A stretch of DNA of 64,000 bases, from assembly GCA_020633725.1 (NCBI GenBank), contig JACKDC010000002.1, forward strand, positions 248,001 to 312,000, in the 5' to 3' direction. Both the position numbers and the translations under genes were made by a program. Source of the DNA: Candidatus Latescibacterota bacterium. Its GTDB lineage: Bacteria > Krumholzibacteriota > Krumholzibacteriia > JACNKJ01. Under the pieces are notes generated by a model, which saw only the letters and a program-made list of their open reading frames with translations, was not told where the DNA came from and ran no database searches. The stretch's first letter is position 1. The number at the start of each line of letters is the position of its first letter. Shown here piece after piece: positions 51,096 through 59,684 of the stretch.

Positions 51096-53540
51096 ATGAG
51101 CCGCCTCGCCGATAGCCGCCGTCTCAGCGCCGAGCAGCTGCGCTGGACCTGCGACGAATCCGCCTTCGACTTCGACAGCACCAAGAGCGTCCCCGCCCTC
51201 AAGGAGATCGTGGGCCAGCCGCGGGCCATACAGAGCCTGGAGTTCGGCCTCAAGATCCAGAACCAGGGCTACAACATCTACGTGAGCGGTCTGAGCGGCG
51301 TGGGCCGGATGACCCTGATCAAGACCCACCTCGAGGAGCTGGTGAAGTTCGCGCCGCGCCCCGAGGACATCTGCTTCGTGCACAACTTCGAGGACCCGGA
51401 CGTCCCCAAGGCGCTCATCCTGCCGCCGGGCAAGGGGGCGGACCTGCGCCGCCACGTGAACCAGCTCGTGGACACGCTGCGCGAAGAGGTGCCGCGCGCC
51501 TTCGAGAGCAAGGAGTACGAGGGCGAGGTGTCCGCGGTGGCGCAGGCCAGCCAGGCGCGGCAGCAGGAGCTGCTGAGCGGGCTGGAGAGCTACGCCAGCG
51601 AACGCGGCTACACGATCGAGTTCACCAAGGTGGGCATCACGCTCCAGCCGGTGAAGGACGGCGAGGCGCTCGACGCCGAGGCGGTGGCGAAACTCGGCGC
51701 GGCGGAACGCGAGGCGCTCGACCAGGCCCGCGAGGAGGTGCAGGGCGAGGTCCAGCGCTTCCTCAAGGCCGCCAAGGAGCTGAACAAGGAGACCCGCGAG
51801 CGGATCGAGGAGATCAAGAACCGCGTGGGCGTGTTCGTCGTGGGCAGCATCGTGGACATCTACAAGGACAAGTACGGCGAGCACCCGGCGGTGCTGACCT
51901 ACCTCGACGCCTTCCAGCAGCACGCCGTGGAGCAGCTCAGCGACTTCGGCGAGGACGAGGAGCGCCCGCAGCTGCCGCTCATGGGCGTCAAGCCCGAGCC
52001 CGAGGGCGACAAGTTCGCGAAATACCGCATCAACGTGGTGGTGGACAACAGCGCCACCGAAGGCGCGCCGGTGGTGATCGAGACCAGCCCCAGCTACTAC
52101 AACCTCTTCGGCCGCATCGAGCGCAAGAGCTACATGGGCGCCATGGTCACCAACTTCCAGATGATCAAGGCGGGCAGCATCTTGAAGGCGCGCGGCGGCT
52201 ACCTCGTGGTGAACGCGCTGGACGTGCTCACCAGCCCCGGCGTCTGGGAGAGCCTGAAGAAGGTGGTGAAGTACGAGCAGGTGCGCATCGAGGACCTGGG
52301 CGAGCAGTACAGCCTGGTGCCGCTGGCGGGCATGAAGCCCGAGCCCATTCCCACCACGCTCAAGATCCTCATGATCGGCTCCGCGCGCATCTACCGCCTG
52401 CTGCAGAACGTGGACGAGGACTTCCGCAAGATCTTCAAGGTGAAGGTGGACTTCGACAGCCGCATGCCCATGGACATGGCGCGTCAGGACTACCCCGCCT
52501 TCATCAGCACGCGGGTGCGCGCGGAGGGACTGCTGCACTTCGACCGCAGCGGTGTGGCCGCGGTGATCGAGGACGCCGCCCGCCAGGTGGACGACCGCGA
52601 CTACGCGTCCACCCGCTTCGCCGACGCCGCCGACCTGGTGCGCGAGTCGAGCTACTTCGCGCACCAGGAGGGCGCCAAGCTCGTCTCGCGGCAGCACGTG
52701 GAGCGCGCGCTGGACGAGAAGCGCTTCCGCTCCAACCTGATCGAGGAGCGCATCCAGCAGCTCTTCGCCGAGGGCACCGTGCTCGTGGACCTGGAGGGCG
52801 AGCGCGTCGGCCAGGTGAACGGGCTCGCGGTGCTCGACCTGGGGGACATCCGCTTCGGCAAGCCGAGTCGCATCACCGTGAAGACCTGGATGGGCCGCGC
52901 CGGCGTGGTGGACATCGAGCGCGAGGCCAAGCTCGCGGGGCAGATCTACCAGAAGGGCGTGCTGATCCTGTCGGGTTACCTCGGCGCGAAATACGCCCAG
53001 GGGCGGCCGCTGGCCCTGTCGGCCAGCATCGCCTTCGAGCAGAGCTACGACGGCGTCGACGGCGACAGCGCCTCCAGCACCGAGCTCTACGCGCTGCTCA
53101 GCAGCCTGTCCGGGCTGCCCATCCGCCAGGGAGTCGCGGTGACGGGCAGCGTGAACCAGCACGGCGAGGTGCAGGCCATCGGCGGCGCGAACGAGAAGAT
53201 CGAGGGCTACTTCGCCGTCTGCAAGCTCAAGGGCCTGACCGGCGAGCAGGGGGTGATGCTCCCCGCCAGCAACCGTCGCCATCTCATGCTGAGTCCGGAA
53301 GTGCGGGACGCGGTGGAGGCCGGGCGCTTCCACGTGTGGAGCGTGGAGTCCATCGACCAGGGCATCGAGATCCTGACGGGCGTGCCGGCCGGCGAGGCCG
53401 ATGCCGAGGGCGTCTTCCCCGAGGGCACGGTGCACCGCGCCGTGCAGGATCGTCTCGACGGCTTCATGGAGGGGCTGCGGAGCGCGAAGGACGACGGCGC
53501 GGCGCCCTCCGTCAAGAGCGACGACAAGAACGGGAGCTAG
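51096..53540 (+). CDS. LonB-like ATP-dependent protease (S16 family)
   Basis: An 814-residue cytoplasmic protease. The N-terminal LRWTCDESAFDFDST and IVGQPRAIQSLEFGLKIQNQ are typical of the LonB/LonC-like AAA_32 group. The nucleotide site reads SGLSGVGRMTLIK, with Arg in the usual Walker A Lys position, often seen in this group. A long helical insert (about 180-250) and the S16 domain from about 580 follow. The catalytic Ser is in GDSASSTELYALLS and Lys in NEKIEGYFAVCKLKG. The GGAGGA site and ATG at 51096 fit. Confidence 0.9.
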   Translation: MSRLADSRRLSAEQLRWTCDESAFDFDSTKSVPALKEIVGQPRAIQSLEFGLKIQNQGYNIYVSGLSGVGRMTLIKTHLEELVKFAPRPEDICFVHNFEDPDVPKALILPPGKGADLRRHVNQLVDTLREEVPRAFESKEYEGEVSAVAQASQARQQELLSGLESYASERGYTIEFTKVGITLQPVKDGEALDAEAVAKLGAAEREALDQAREEVQGEVQRFLKAAKELNKETRERIEEIKNRVGVFVVGSIVDIYKDKYGEHPAVLTYLDAFQQHAVEQLSDFGEDEERPQLPLMGVKPEPEGDKFAKYRINVVVDNSATEGAPVVIETSPSYYNLFGRIERKSYMGAMVTNFQMIKAGSILKARGGYLVVNALDVLTSPGVWESLKKVVKYEQVRIEDLGEQYSLVPLAGMKPEPIPTTLKILMIGSARIYRLLQNVDEDFRKIFKVKVDFDSRMPMDMARQDYPAFISTRVRAEGLLHFDRSGVAAVIEDAARQVDDRDYASTRFADAADLVRESSYFAHQEGAKLVSRQHVERALDEKRFRSNLIEERIQQLFAEGTVLVDLEGERVGQVNGLAVLDLGDIRFGKPSRITVKTWMGRAGVVDIEREAKLAGQIYQKGVLILSGYLGAKYAQGRPLALSASIAFEQSYDGVDGDSASSTELYALLSSLSGLPIRQGVAVTGSVNQHGEVQAIGGANEKIEGYFAVCKLKGLTGEQGVMLPASNRRHLMLSPEVRDAVEAGRFHVWSVESIDQGIEILTGVPAGEADAEGVFPEGTVHRAVQDRLDGFMEGLRSAKDDGAAPSVKSDDKNGS

Positions 53541-53587
53541 GGAGTGGGCGACGGGTGGACGTGGGCCCCACGGCAGCGAGGAGCGCC

Positions 53588-54457
53588 ATGGCCAGCGTGA
53601 GCGTGAGCGGAGCGCAGCTCGACGTCGTCGAGCGCGGCCAGGGCACGCCGCTGCTCTTCGTCCACGGCTCCGCCAGCGATCGCCGCAGCTGGCAAGGCCA
53701 GCTCGACGCCTTCGGCGCCCGGTATCGCGCCATCGCCTACAGCCGCCGCTGGCACTGGCCGAACGCGCCGATCGGTCCCGGCGAGGACTACGCGATGCTC
53801 CGGCACGTGGACGATCTGCGCGAGGTCATCCTGGGACTGGACGCCGCGCCGGCCCACCTCGTGGGCCACTCCTACGGCGCCTTCGTCTGCCTGCTGCTGG
53901 CCTTGCGCGAGCCGGCCTTGGTCCGGTCGCTGGTGCTGGCCGAGCCGCCGGCCATCACGCTCTTCGCGAGCAGTCCCCCGCGTCCGCCCGAACTGCTGCG
54001 CCTGCTCGTGACGCGGCCACGCGCCGCGACGGCCCTGCTGAAGTTCGGGCTGGGCGGCGTCGCGCCGGCCGTGAAGGCCTTCCGGCGCGGGGACGATCAG
54101 CACGCCGTGCGGCTGTTCGGGCGGGCTGTCTTCGGCCCCGTCGGCTACGATCGCATGAATCCCGGGCGCCGCGGCCAGATCCAGGACAATCTGAGCAACG
54201 TGAAGGCGGAGCTCACTGGCTCGGGCTTCGCCGCCCTGGACTGCGAGCAGCTGCGGCAGCTCAGGCTGCCCGTGCTGCTGCTGGAGGGGGAGCGGAGCAT
54301 TCCCCTCTTCGGTCAGGTGATGGACCGCCTGGCCGAGCTGCTGCCCTCCGCCAGGCGCGTCCGGCTCGCGGGCGCGACGCACATGCTGCACGGCGACAAC
54401 CCCGACGACTTCCGCGCGGCGGTGCTGGATTTCCTGGCGGGAACTGGGGCATCCTGA
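53588..54457 (+). CDS. Alpha/beta hydrolase
   Basis: A 289-residue alpha/beta hydrolase. It has LLFVHGSASDRRSW with the oxyanion HG, the nucleophile Ser95 in VGHSYGAF, and the catalytic His in GATHMLHGDNPDDF. The acid residue is probably in the LLLEGERS segment. Substrate unknown. Start: GAGGAG seven bases before the ATG at 53588; the earlier frame overlaps the Lon gene. It begins a run of small enzymes oriented the same way. Confidence 0.88.
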   Translation: MASVSVSGAQLDVVERGQGTPLLFVHGSASDRRSWQGQLDAFGARYRAIAYSRRWHWPNAPIGPGEDYAMLRHVDDLREVILGLDAAPAHLVGHSYGAFVCLLLALREPALVRSLVLAEPPAITLFASSPPRPPELLRLLVTRPRAATALLKFGLGGVAPAVKAFRRGDDQHAVRLFGRAVFGPVGYDRMNPGRRGQIQDNLSNVKAELTGSGFAALDCEQLRQLRLPVLLLEGERSIPLFGQVMDRLAELLPSARRVRLAGATHMLHGDNPDDFRAAVLDFLAGTGAS

Positions 54458-54497
54458 TCCCGTCGAGCGCGGGGCTACAGCGGAAGGGAGACCGCCG

Positions 54498-55004
54498 ATG
54501 GACTTTCACGAACTGGTGGACGGACTGGAGCGCAGCGGGGCGCTGCTCGCGGGCGCCTTCGAGGGCGTCACCGACGAGGCCATGCGCTGGAAGCCGGCGC
54601 CCGAGCGCTGGAGCCTGCTGGAGATCCTCGGGCACCTCTGCGACGAGGAGGCCGCCGACTTCAGCGTGAGGCTGCGGCTCATCGTGGAGTCCCCGGAGGC
54701 GGACTGGCCGCCCATCGACCCGGAGGGCTGGGTGCGCGAACGGCAGCACAACGAGGGCGACCCCGGCGAGCTGGTACGGCGCTTTCGACTGGCGCGGGCC
54801 GGCAATCTCCTGTGGCTGCGCGGCCTCGACCCGGCGGCGCTCGAGACCGTGCACACCCATCCCCGGTTCGGGTCCATGCGCGCCGGCGACATGTTCGCCG
54901 CCTGGTGTGCCCACGATCTGCTGCACCTGGCCCAGGTCGCGCGCACGAATCTCGATCGGGTGCGCAAGCTGGGCAAGCCCTACGACACGGGTTACGCGGG
55001 GTAG
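54498..55004 (+). CDS. DinB family protein
   Basis: A 168-residue four-helix protein. The metal-binding His triad of DinB proteins appears as His in EILGHLCDEEA and the two His in CAHDLLHLAQVARTNLDRV. The opening (MDFHELVDGLERSGALLAGA) matches this family. DinB-like enzymes often act as thiol-dependent transferases or have damage-linked roles; none can be assigned here. The next gene starts four bases downstream. Confidence 0.88.
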   Translation: MDFHELVDGLERSGALLAGAFEGVTDEAMRWKPAPERWSLLEILGHLCDEEAADFSVRLRLIVESPEADWPPIDPEGWVRERQHNEGDPGELVRRFRLARAGNLLWLRGLDPAALETVHTHPRFGSMRAGDMFAAWCAHDLLHLAQVARTNLDRVRKLGKPYDTGYAG

Positions 55005-55007
55005 CGC

Positions 55008-55607
55008 GTGACCGCGACCGGCGCCAAGCCCACCTTCTTCGCGACGCCGGCGGCCTGGCGCCGCTGGCTGGCCGCGAACCATGCGAAAGCGGACGCGCTG
55101 CTCGTCGGCTTCTGGAAACGCGACGCGGGCAAGCCCAGCATCACCTGGCCCGAGTCCGTCGACGAGGCGCTCTGCTACGGGTGGATCGACGGCGTGCGCC
55201 GCCGCATCGACGAGGCGAGCTACTCGATCCGCTTCACGCCGCGCAAGCCGGGGAGCACGTGGAGCCGCACCAACATCGCGCGGATGGAGGCGCTGAGCGC
55301 CGAGGGGCGCGTGAAGCCTGCCGGACACGCGGCCTACGCCGCGCGGCGGGAGGCGAAGTCCGTCATCTATTCCTACGAGCAGGGGGCCGTCGAGATGCCG
55401 GCGGCCTTCCTCGCCGCGTTCAAGAGGCGGCGGGTCGCGTGGCGCTTCTTCGACGAACAGCCCGCGTCCTATCGCAAGATGGCGACCTGGTGGGTGGCGA
55501 GCGCCAAGCGCGAGGAGACGCGGCAACGGCGATTCGACGCGCTCGTCGAGGCCTCCTCACGCGCCGAGCGCCTGCCGCAGTTCGACGGCCGCAAGCCCAG
55601 GGGGTAG
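55008..55607 (+). CDS. YdeI/OmpD-associated family protein
   Basis: A 199-residue protein. It starts with GTG at 55008, three bases after the DinB stop. YdeI-family motifs are FFATPAAWRRWLAANHAKA, VDEALCYGWIDGVRRRIDE and SIRFTPRKPGSTWSRTN. C-terminal residues include the YdeI helix ALVEASSRAERLPQFD. Homologues have been tied to envelope stress in enterics, but biochemical function is unclear. Confidence 0.88.
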   Translation: MTATGAKPTFFATPAAWRRWLAANHAKADALLVGFWKRDAGKPSITWPESVDEALCYGWIDGVRRRIDEASYSIRFTPRKPGSTWSRTNIARMEALSAEGRVKPAGHAAYAARREAKSVIYSYEQGAVEMPAAFLAAFKRRRVAWRFFDEQPASYRKMATWWVASAKREETRQRRFDALVEASSRAERLPQFDGRKPRG

Positions 55608-55609
55608 TC

Positions 55610-55990
55610 ATGGCCGAACAGAAGCAGCCCTACGTGCAGCACATGGACGTCCTCCACGGCGCGCTTTCGCGCATCGACGTGGCGGCCCTCGTGGCGAGCT
55701 GCACCGACCCCTGGTACAACCAGACGCTCTGCCGCGTGAACGACAGCGTGGTGCGCCTGGGCATCCTGCAGGGCGAGTACCACTGGCACCGCCACCCGGA
55801 CGAGGACGAGTTCTTCTTCACCCTGCGGGGCACGCTCCTGATCGACGTGGAGGACGCCGACACCGTGGCGCTCGGCCCGCTGCAGGGCTACGTCGTGCCG
55901 CGGGGCGTGCTGCACCGCACGCGCGCGCCGGAGAAGGTGGTCATCCTGATGGTGGAGACGGCCGCCATCGATCCGATCGGCGAGGAGTAG
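55610..55990 (+). CDS. Cupin domain protein
   Basis: A 126-residue small protein with one cupin barrel. The metal site is YHWHRHPDEDEFFFTLRGTL, followed by YVVPRGVLHRTRAPE, which has the second His. The likely ligands are His, His, Glu and His. Possible functions include dioxygenase or isomerase; substrate unknown. The ATG at 55610 follows the previous stop (TAG, 55605-55607) by two bases. Confidence 0.88.
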   Translation: MAEQKQPYVQHMDVLHGALSRIDVAALVASCTDPWYNQTLCRVNDSVVRLGILQGEYHWHRHPDEDEFFFTLRGTLLIDVEDADTVALGPLQGYVVPRGVLHRTRAPEKVVILMVETAAIDPIGEE

Positions 55991-56563
55991 GTGGTGGCCG
56001 CAGGCGACGGACCCCTGCACCCCGCCGCGGCGCCCCGCGTGAGCGAGCTGCTGCGTCTGCTGCGGGCGCACGACGTGCGCTTCGTGCTGGCGGGCTCTGC
56101 GGCGGTACGCGCGCACGGGGTCGCTCTGGAACCCGGCGACCTCGACGTCGTCCCCGACCCCTCGCGCGAAAACTTGCGGCGGGTGGCCACGGCCATCGAG
56201 GCGGTTGGCGGCCGGCCGGCGGGACCCTTCGGCGACTGGGTCGAACTGCCGAACGGCGAGAAGAAGTGGGAGGCGCGCCCCACCAGCCAGGCGGAGATCG
56301 ACGCGTGGGCGCCGGATCCGGAGGACGTCGCCAGCTTCGACCACAAGCTGCGCACACGGCTGGGCGATCTCGACCTGGTGCCGACGCTGGCCGGCGGCTA
56401 TGCGGAACTCGCGGCGCGCGCCGTGACGCTGTCGGTGGAGGGCGTCGACGTGCCCGTGGCGAGCATCGCCGATCTGCTCGCGAAGATGACCGTGCCGCGA
56501 CGGGAGAAGGACGTCCCGCGCGTCGCCGCCCTGCGCTCGATCCAGCGGGGGGAGTCGCCATGA
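55991..56563 (+). CDS. Nucleotidyltransferase-fold protein
   Basis: A 190-residue protein resembling MNT-like nucleotidyltransferases: VRFVLAGSAAVRAHG with the Gly-Ser motif, then LEPGDLDVVPDPSREN, the Asp-x-Asp metal pair. SFDHKLRTRLGDLDLVPT continues the domain. No partner HEPN gene is adjacent. It starts with GTG directly after the cupin stop, and ends with an ATGA overlap to the GNAT gene. A toxin-antitoxin role is not supported; aminoglycoside transfer is also only a guess. Confidence 0.72.
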   Translation: MVAAGDGPLHPAAAPRVSELLRLLRAHDVRFVLAGSAAVRAHGVALEPGDLDVVPDPSRENLRRVATAIEAVGGRPAGPFGDWVELPNGEKKWEARPTSQAEIDAWAPDPEDVASFDHKLRTRLGDLDLVPTLAGGYAELAARAVTLSVEGVDVPVASIADLLAKMTVPRREKDVPRVAALRSIQRGESP

Positions 56564-57504
56564 AGCTTCTGACCTACGATCAGGTGGATCCGCTCGGCGT
56601 CCTCCATCTCAACCTACTCTGTCTCGGCTATCCACTTACGCCGGAGCTCGCGGCTCGACTGCGGCGGGACGACCCGCGGGTGATGGAGGGCCTCGGGGTC
56701 TACCTGGAGGCAGACGGCATCGTGGTGGGGCAGGTCCTGCTCTACCGTCTGCCCGTGGTCGCGACCGACGGCCCCGGCGAGGTCGGCGGCATCTGCGCCG
56801 TCTGCACGCATCCGGCCTTCCAGCGCCGCGGGATCGCCGCGCGCCTCATGGATGCCGCCCACGCGCGCATGCGCGATGCGGGGCTGACCGTCTCCACGCT
56901 CGGCACGACACGCTACCGGGTAGCGCATCGGCTCTACCTGCGGGCCGGCTACGAGGACGCCGTCGACTCCCTCTCGACCCTGGTCCGGCGGGAGCAGCTC
57001 CCCCCGAACGGCTTCCTGCGCGCTCTGCGCGCCACGGAGGCCTCGCTCGGCGACTGCGACGCCGTCTTCGATCGCGCGGCTCGCGGGCGGCTGGGCTTCG
57101 CGAGACGGCACCCGGGTTTCTTCGCGCTCTCCGCGGCCGCCGGCGAGATCGACGTCGGCGCGCTCTGGCTCCTCCACCGGGGCGCCGAGCCGGTCGGCTA
57201 CGCCACGACCAGCGGGGGCGGCGGCCTGCTGCGCGTGCGCATGCTCCTGCTGGAGGAGCGCGCCGATGCTCCGGCGGCCATCGCGGCGCTGTCGGCGGCC
57301 GGCGCGGCGGAGCGAATCGAGCTGCGGGTGGACGAACCCGCCGTCGCGGAGGCGCTGATCGGGGCGGGGTTCCCGCCGCCGCGGCGCGACTGGAATACCT
57401 TCATGCTCAGGCCGCTGCGCGAGGGGCTCCCGATCGAGGCCGCCCGCCGCTGGCTCGGCATCGACTCGGGGCGCTTCCTCATCTCGCCGATCGATCAGAC
57501 CTAG
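56560..57504 (+). CDS. GNAT family N-acetyltransferase (fused domains)
   Basis: A 314-residue protein. The N-terminal GNAT domain has GEVGGICAVCTHPAFQRRG followed by IAARLMDAAHARMRDAG, which forms motif A for acetyl-CoA, and YLRAGYEDAVD in motif B. A C-terminal part (about 165-314) looks like a second, degenerate GNAT-like half. The ATG overlaps the preceding gene by four bases (ATGA). The substrate is unknown; the two-lobed layout resembles Eis-type enzymes, but that is weak. Confidence 0.82.
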   Translation: MKLLTYDQVDPLGVLHLNLLCLGYPLTPELAARLRRDDPRVMEGLGVYLEADGIVVGQVLLYRLPVVATDGPGEVGGICAVCTHPAFQRRGIAARLMDAAHARMRDAGLTVSTLGTTRYRVAHRLYLRAGYEDAVDSLSTLVRREQLPPNGFLRALRATEASLGDCDAVFDRAARGRLGFARRHPGFFALSAAAGEIDVGALWLLHRGAEPVGYATTSGGGGLLRVRMLLLEERADAPAAIAALSAAGAAERIELRVDEPAVAEALIGAGFPPPRRDWNTFMLRPLREGLPIEAARRWLGIDSGRFLISPIDQT

Positions 57505-57562
57505 AGGCGTCGCCCGCCCTTGCCGAAGCCCCTCCGAATACCGACATTGCACTCCGAAAACA

Positions 57563-57576
57563 CGCCCCCGGGGGCG
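57563..57576. repeat. Perfect 14-base GC palindrome upstream of rubrerythrin
   Basis: The sequence from 57563 to 57576 equals its own reverse complement and lies 25 bases before the rubrerythrin ATG, in the 96-base gap after the GNAT gene. It could be an operator for a redox regulator or the stem of a GNAT terminator lacking a T-run. Chance is possible in such GC-rich DNA. Confidence 0.35.
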
Positions 57577-57600
57577 ACTTCCCCGGGCCAAGGAGGCGCG

Positions 57601-58098
57601 ATGCCCAGCACCACCGAGAATCTCAAGGAAGCCTTCGCCGGCGAGAGCCAGGCCTACCAGAAGTACATGGCCTTTGCGGCCCAGGCCGAGAAGGAGGGCT
57701 ACGCCAACGTGGCGCGGCTCTTCCGCGTGACGGCCGAGGCCGAGCGCCTGCACGCGACCGGCCACCTGCAGGCCCTCGACGGGCTCGGCAACACGGCCGA
57801 GAACCTCGAGGAGGCCATCGGCGGCGAGACTCACGAGTATCGTGAGATGTACCCGCCCATGCTGGAGCAGGCCGAGATGGAAGGCCACCGCGCCAAGCGC
57901 ATGTTCGGCTACGCGGTCAAGGCCGAGGCCGTCCACGCCAAGCTCTACGCGCTGGCGCTGCGCGCCGTGAAGAACGGCGACGACCTGGCCGAGACGCGCT
58001 TTTACCTGTGCCCGGTCTGCGGACACATCGAGATGGACGCCGCCCCCGACCGCTGCCCGATCTGCCAGGCGCCGGCGGCGCGCTTCCAGCGGCTGTAG
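57601..58098 (+). CDS. Rubrerythrin
   Basis: A 165-residue protein. Residues 1 to about 130 form a diiron four-helix bundle: FAGESQAYQKYMAFA, AEAERLHATGHL, GGETHEYREMYPP and KAEAVHAKLYA supply Glu and His ligands. The C-terminal rubredoxin-like domain has CPVCGHIEMDAAPDRCPIC, two CxxC pairs for one Fe. Rubrerythrin reduces hydrogen peroxide in anaerobes. The start at 57601 follows AAGGAGG; the upstream frame from 57520 spans the palindrome and lacks a site. Confidence 0.95.
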   Translation: MPSTTENLKEAFAGESQAYQKYMAFAAQAEKEGYANVARLFRVTAEAERLHATGHLQALDGLGNTAENLEEAIGGETHEYREMYPPMLEQAEMEGHRAKRMFGYAVKAEAVHAKLYALALRAVKNGDDLAETRFYLCPVCGHIEMDAAPDRCPICQAPAARFQRL

Positions 58099-58111
58099 CA
58101 AGGAGGATCCG

Positions 58112-58474
58112 ATGCGCCTCTGCATCCCTGCCGCGGACGCTCGCGGCCTCGACGCCCGCGCCCACGGGCATTTCGGCAGCGCGCCCTGCTTCGTCCTCGT
58201 GGACACGGAGAGCGGCGCGTTCAGCACCCTCGACAACCGGCGCGCCGAGCATCGGCACGGGCACTGCGATCCCGCGGGCGCGATCGCGGGCGCCGCGGTG
58301 GACGCGGTGCTCTGTCACGGCATGGGCCGGCGCGCGCTGGAGATGCTGAGCGCGGCGGGCATCGAGGTGTTCACGGCCGAGGGCGACGACGTGGCGGGCA
58401 TGCTGCAGGCGTTTCGGAGCGGCGCGGCACAGCGTCTCGCCGCCGACGACGCCTGCGCCGGGCACGGCCACTAG
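58112..58474 (+). CDS. NifX/NifB-type Fe-Mo cluster-binding domain protein
   Basis: A 120-residue protein of the PF02579 family: MRLCIPAADARG at the start, then AHGHFGSAPCFVLVDTESGA and a Gly-Met-Gly loop in VLCHGMGRRALEML. Homologues bind Fe-S or Fe-Mo clusters but are common in organisms without nitrogenase. It lies 13 bases after rubrerythrin, likely co-expressed. It ends HGH, convergent with the glycosyltransferase gene three bases away. Confidence 0.88.
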   Translation: MRLCIPAADARGLDARAHGHFGSAPCFVLVDTESGAFSTLDNRRAEHRHGHCDPAGAIAGAAVDAVLCHGMGRRALEMLSAAGIEVFTAEGDDVAGMLQAFRSGAAQRLAADDACAGHGH

Positions 58475-58477
58475 ACT

Positions 58478-59584
58478 CTAGCCGCCGGGACCCACGAGAC
58501 TGCGATAGACGTCCCAGGTGCGCTCGGCCACCTGGTCCCAGTTGTAGTGGCGCACCGCGTGCTCGCGGCCGGCCTCGCCGGCGGCGCGCGTGCGCTCGGG
58601 GTCCGCGAGCAGGGCGGCGAGCTGGGCGCGGAGGTCGTCCACGTCCTGGCTGCGGAAGCGGAAGCCAACGTCGGCCACCAGCTCCAGGTTCTCGGGGATG
58701 TCCGAGGCCAGCACGCAGCGCCCGAAGCTCATCGCCTCCAGCAGCGCGATGGACAGCCCCTCGATCTCGCTGGGCTGGCAGTAGAGCGTGGCGTTGCTGA
58801 AGAGCTCCTCGAGCAGCTCGCCGCCGACGAAACCCGTGAACAGCACACGGGGGTCGCCCTTGGCGAGGCGGTGCAGCTCGGCGACGTAGCGGTCCTCGTG
58901 GAGAGCGTCGCCCGCGATCACCAGCCGCTTGTCGGTGTCGAGCTCGCGCCAGGCGCGGATCAGGTGGTGCGCGCCCTTCTCGGGCGTGAGCCGGGCGATG
59001 AAGAAGACGTAGTCGTCCCCCGCCAGTCCCCACTTCTCGCGGATCGCGGCCGGCTCGCGCCGTGTGGGGGGCACGATGCCGTTGGGAATCGCGTGCACCT
59101 CGCGGCCGAACTTCTCGCGGTAGTAGACCTTCAGCACCTCGCTCACCACGATGGTCGCGTTGGGGAAGCGCACGCTGAAGCCCTCGCAGGCCTGCAGGTA
59201 GCGGCGGGCGAGACGTCCCCACTTCGCGCGCTGCCAGTCGAGACCGTGCACGGTCACCACCGTCTTGTGGCCGAAGAGCCGCGGCAGCCAGGCGAAGACG
59301 CTCGGCCCCAGCGCGTGGAAGTGCACGATGCCGCGGGGGCGAAAGAGCACGTCGAGGCTCGCCAGCAGCGCGTAGAAGATCGTGTCCAGGTGCTTGGTCT
59401 GCAGCGTGTGCAGGCGCCGCACGCGGACGCCCTTGTACTCGCGGATCCTGGGCAGATAGTAGCTGCGCCCGTAGACGGTGATCGCCGCGCGGCTCGCCAG
59501 GCGGGGGGCGATCTCCTCGATGTGCCGCTCGATCCCGCCCTGGCTGGTGGGTATGCCGCGCGTGCCGATGTGGTATACCTTCAT
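58478..59584 (-). CDS. Glycosyltransferase family 4 protein
   Basis: A 368-residue cytoplasmic GT-B glycosyltransferase. The N terminus MKVYHIGTRGIPTSQGGIER plus HIEEIAP resembles the DUF1972/GT4 group that makes surface polysaccharides. VVTVHGLDWQRAKWG and GIVPP are in the donor-proximal loops. The C-terminal EIEGLSIALLEAMSFGRCVL with EGLSI...E is the nucleotide-sugar site. Acceptor and donor are unknown. Convergent with the NifX-like gene and divergent from addB-like. Confidence 0.92.
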   Translation of the reverse strand: MKVYHIGTRGIPTSQGGIERHIEEIAPRLASRAAITVYGRSYYLPRIREYKGVRVRRLHTLQTKHLDTIFYALLASLDVLFRPRGIVHFHALGPSVFAWLPRLFGHKTVVTVHGLDWQRAKWGRLARRYLQACEGFSVRFPNATIVVSEVLKVYYREKFGREVHAIPNGIVPPTRREPAAIREKWGLAGDDYVFFIARLTPEKGAHHLIRAWRELDTDKRLVIAGDALHEDRYVAELHRLAKGDPRVLFTGFVGGELLEELFSNATLYCQPSEIEGLSIALLEAMSFGRCVLASDIPENLELVADVGFRFRSQDVDDLRAQLAALLADPERTRAAGEAGREHAVRHYNWDQVAERTWDVYRSLVGPGG

Positions 59585-59684
59585 GGGCGGGGGCGCCTCT
59601 CGGGGACGGTCGGCCGGCGGATTGCTGACCTTTCATCCTAGGCGGGGCCCCGGAGACTGTCAACCTCGGCTCCCGGAGCGCAGG

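Noticed and set aside
55991..56563. A toxin-antitoxin pair involving the nucleotidyltransferase-fold gene
   Set aside because: There is no HEPN or AbiEi partner next to it; the neighbours are a cupin and a GNAT gene.
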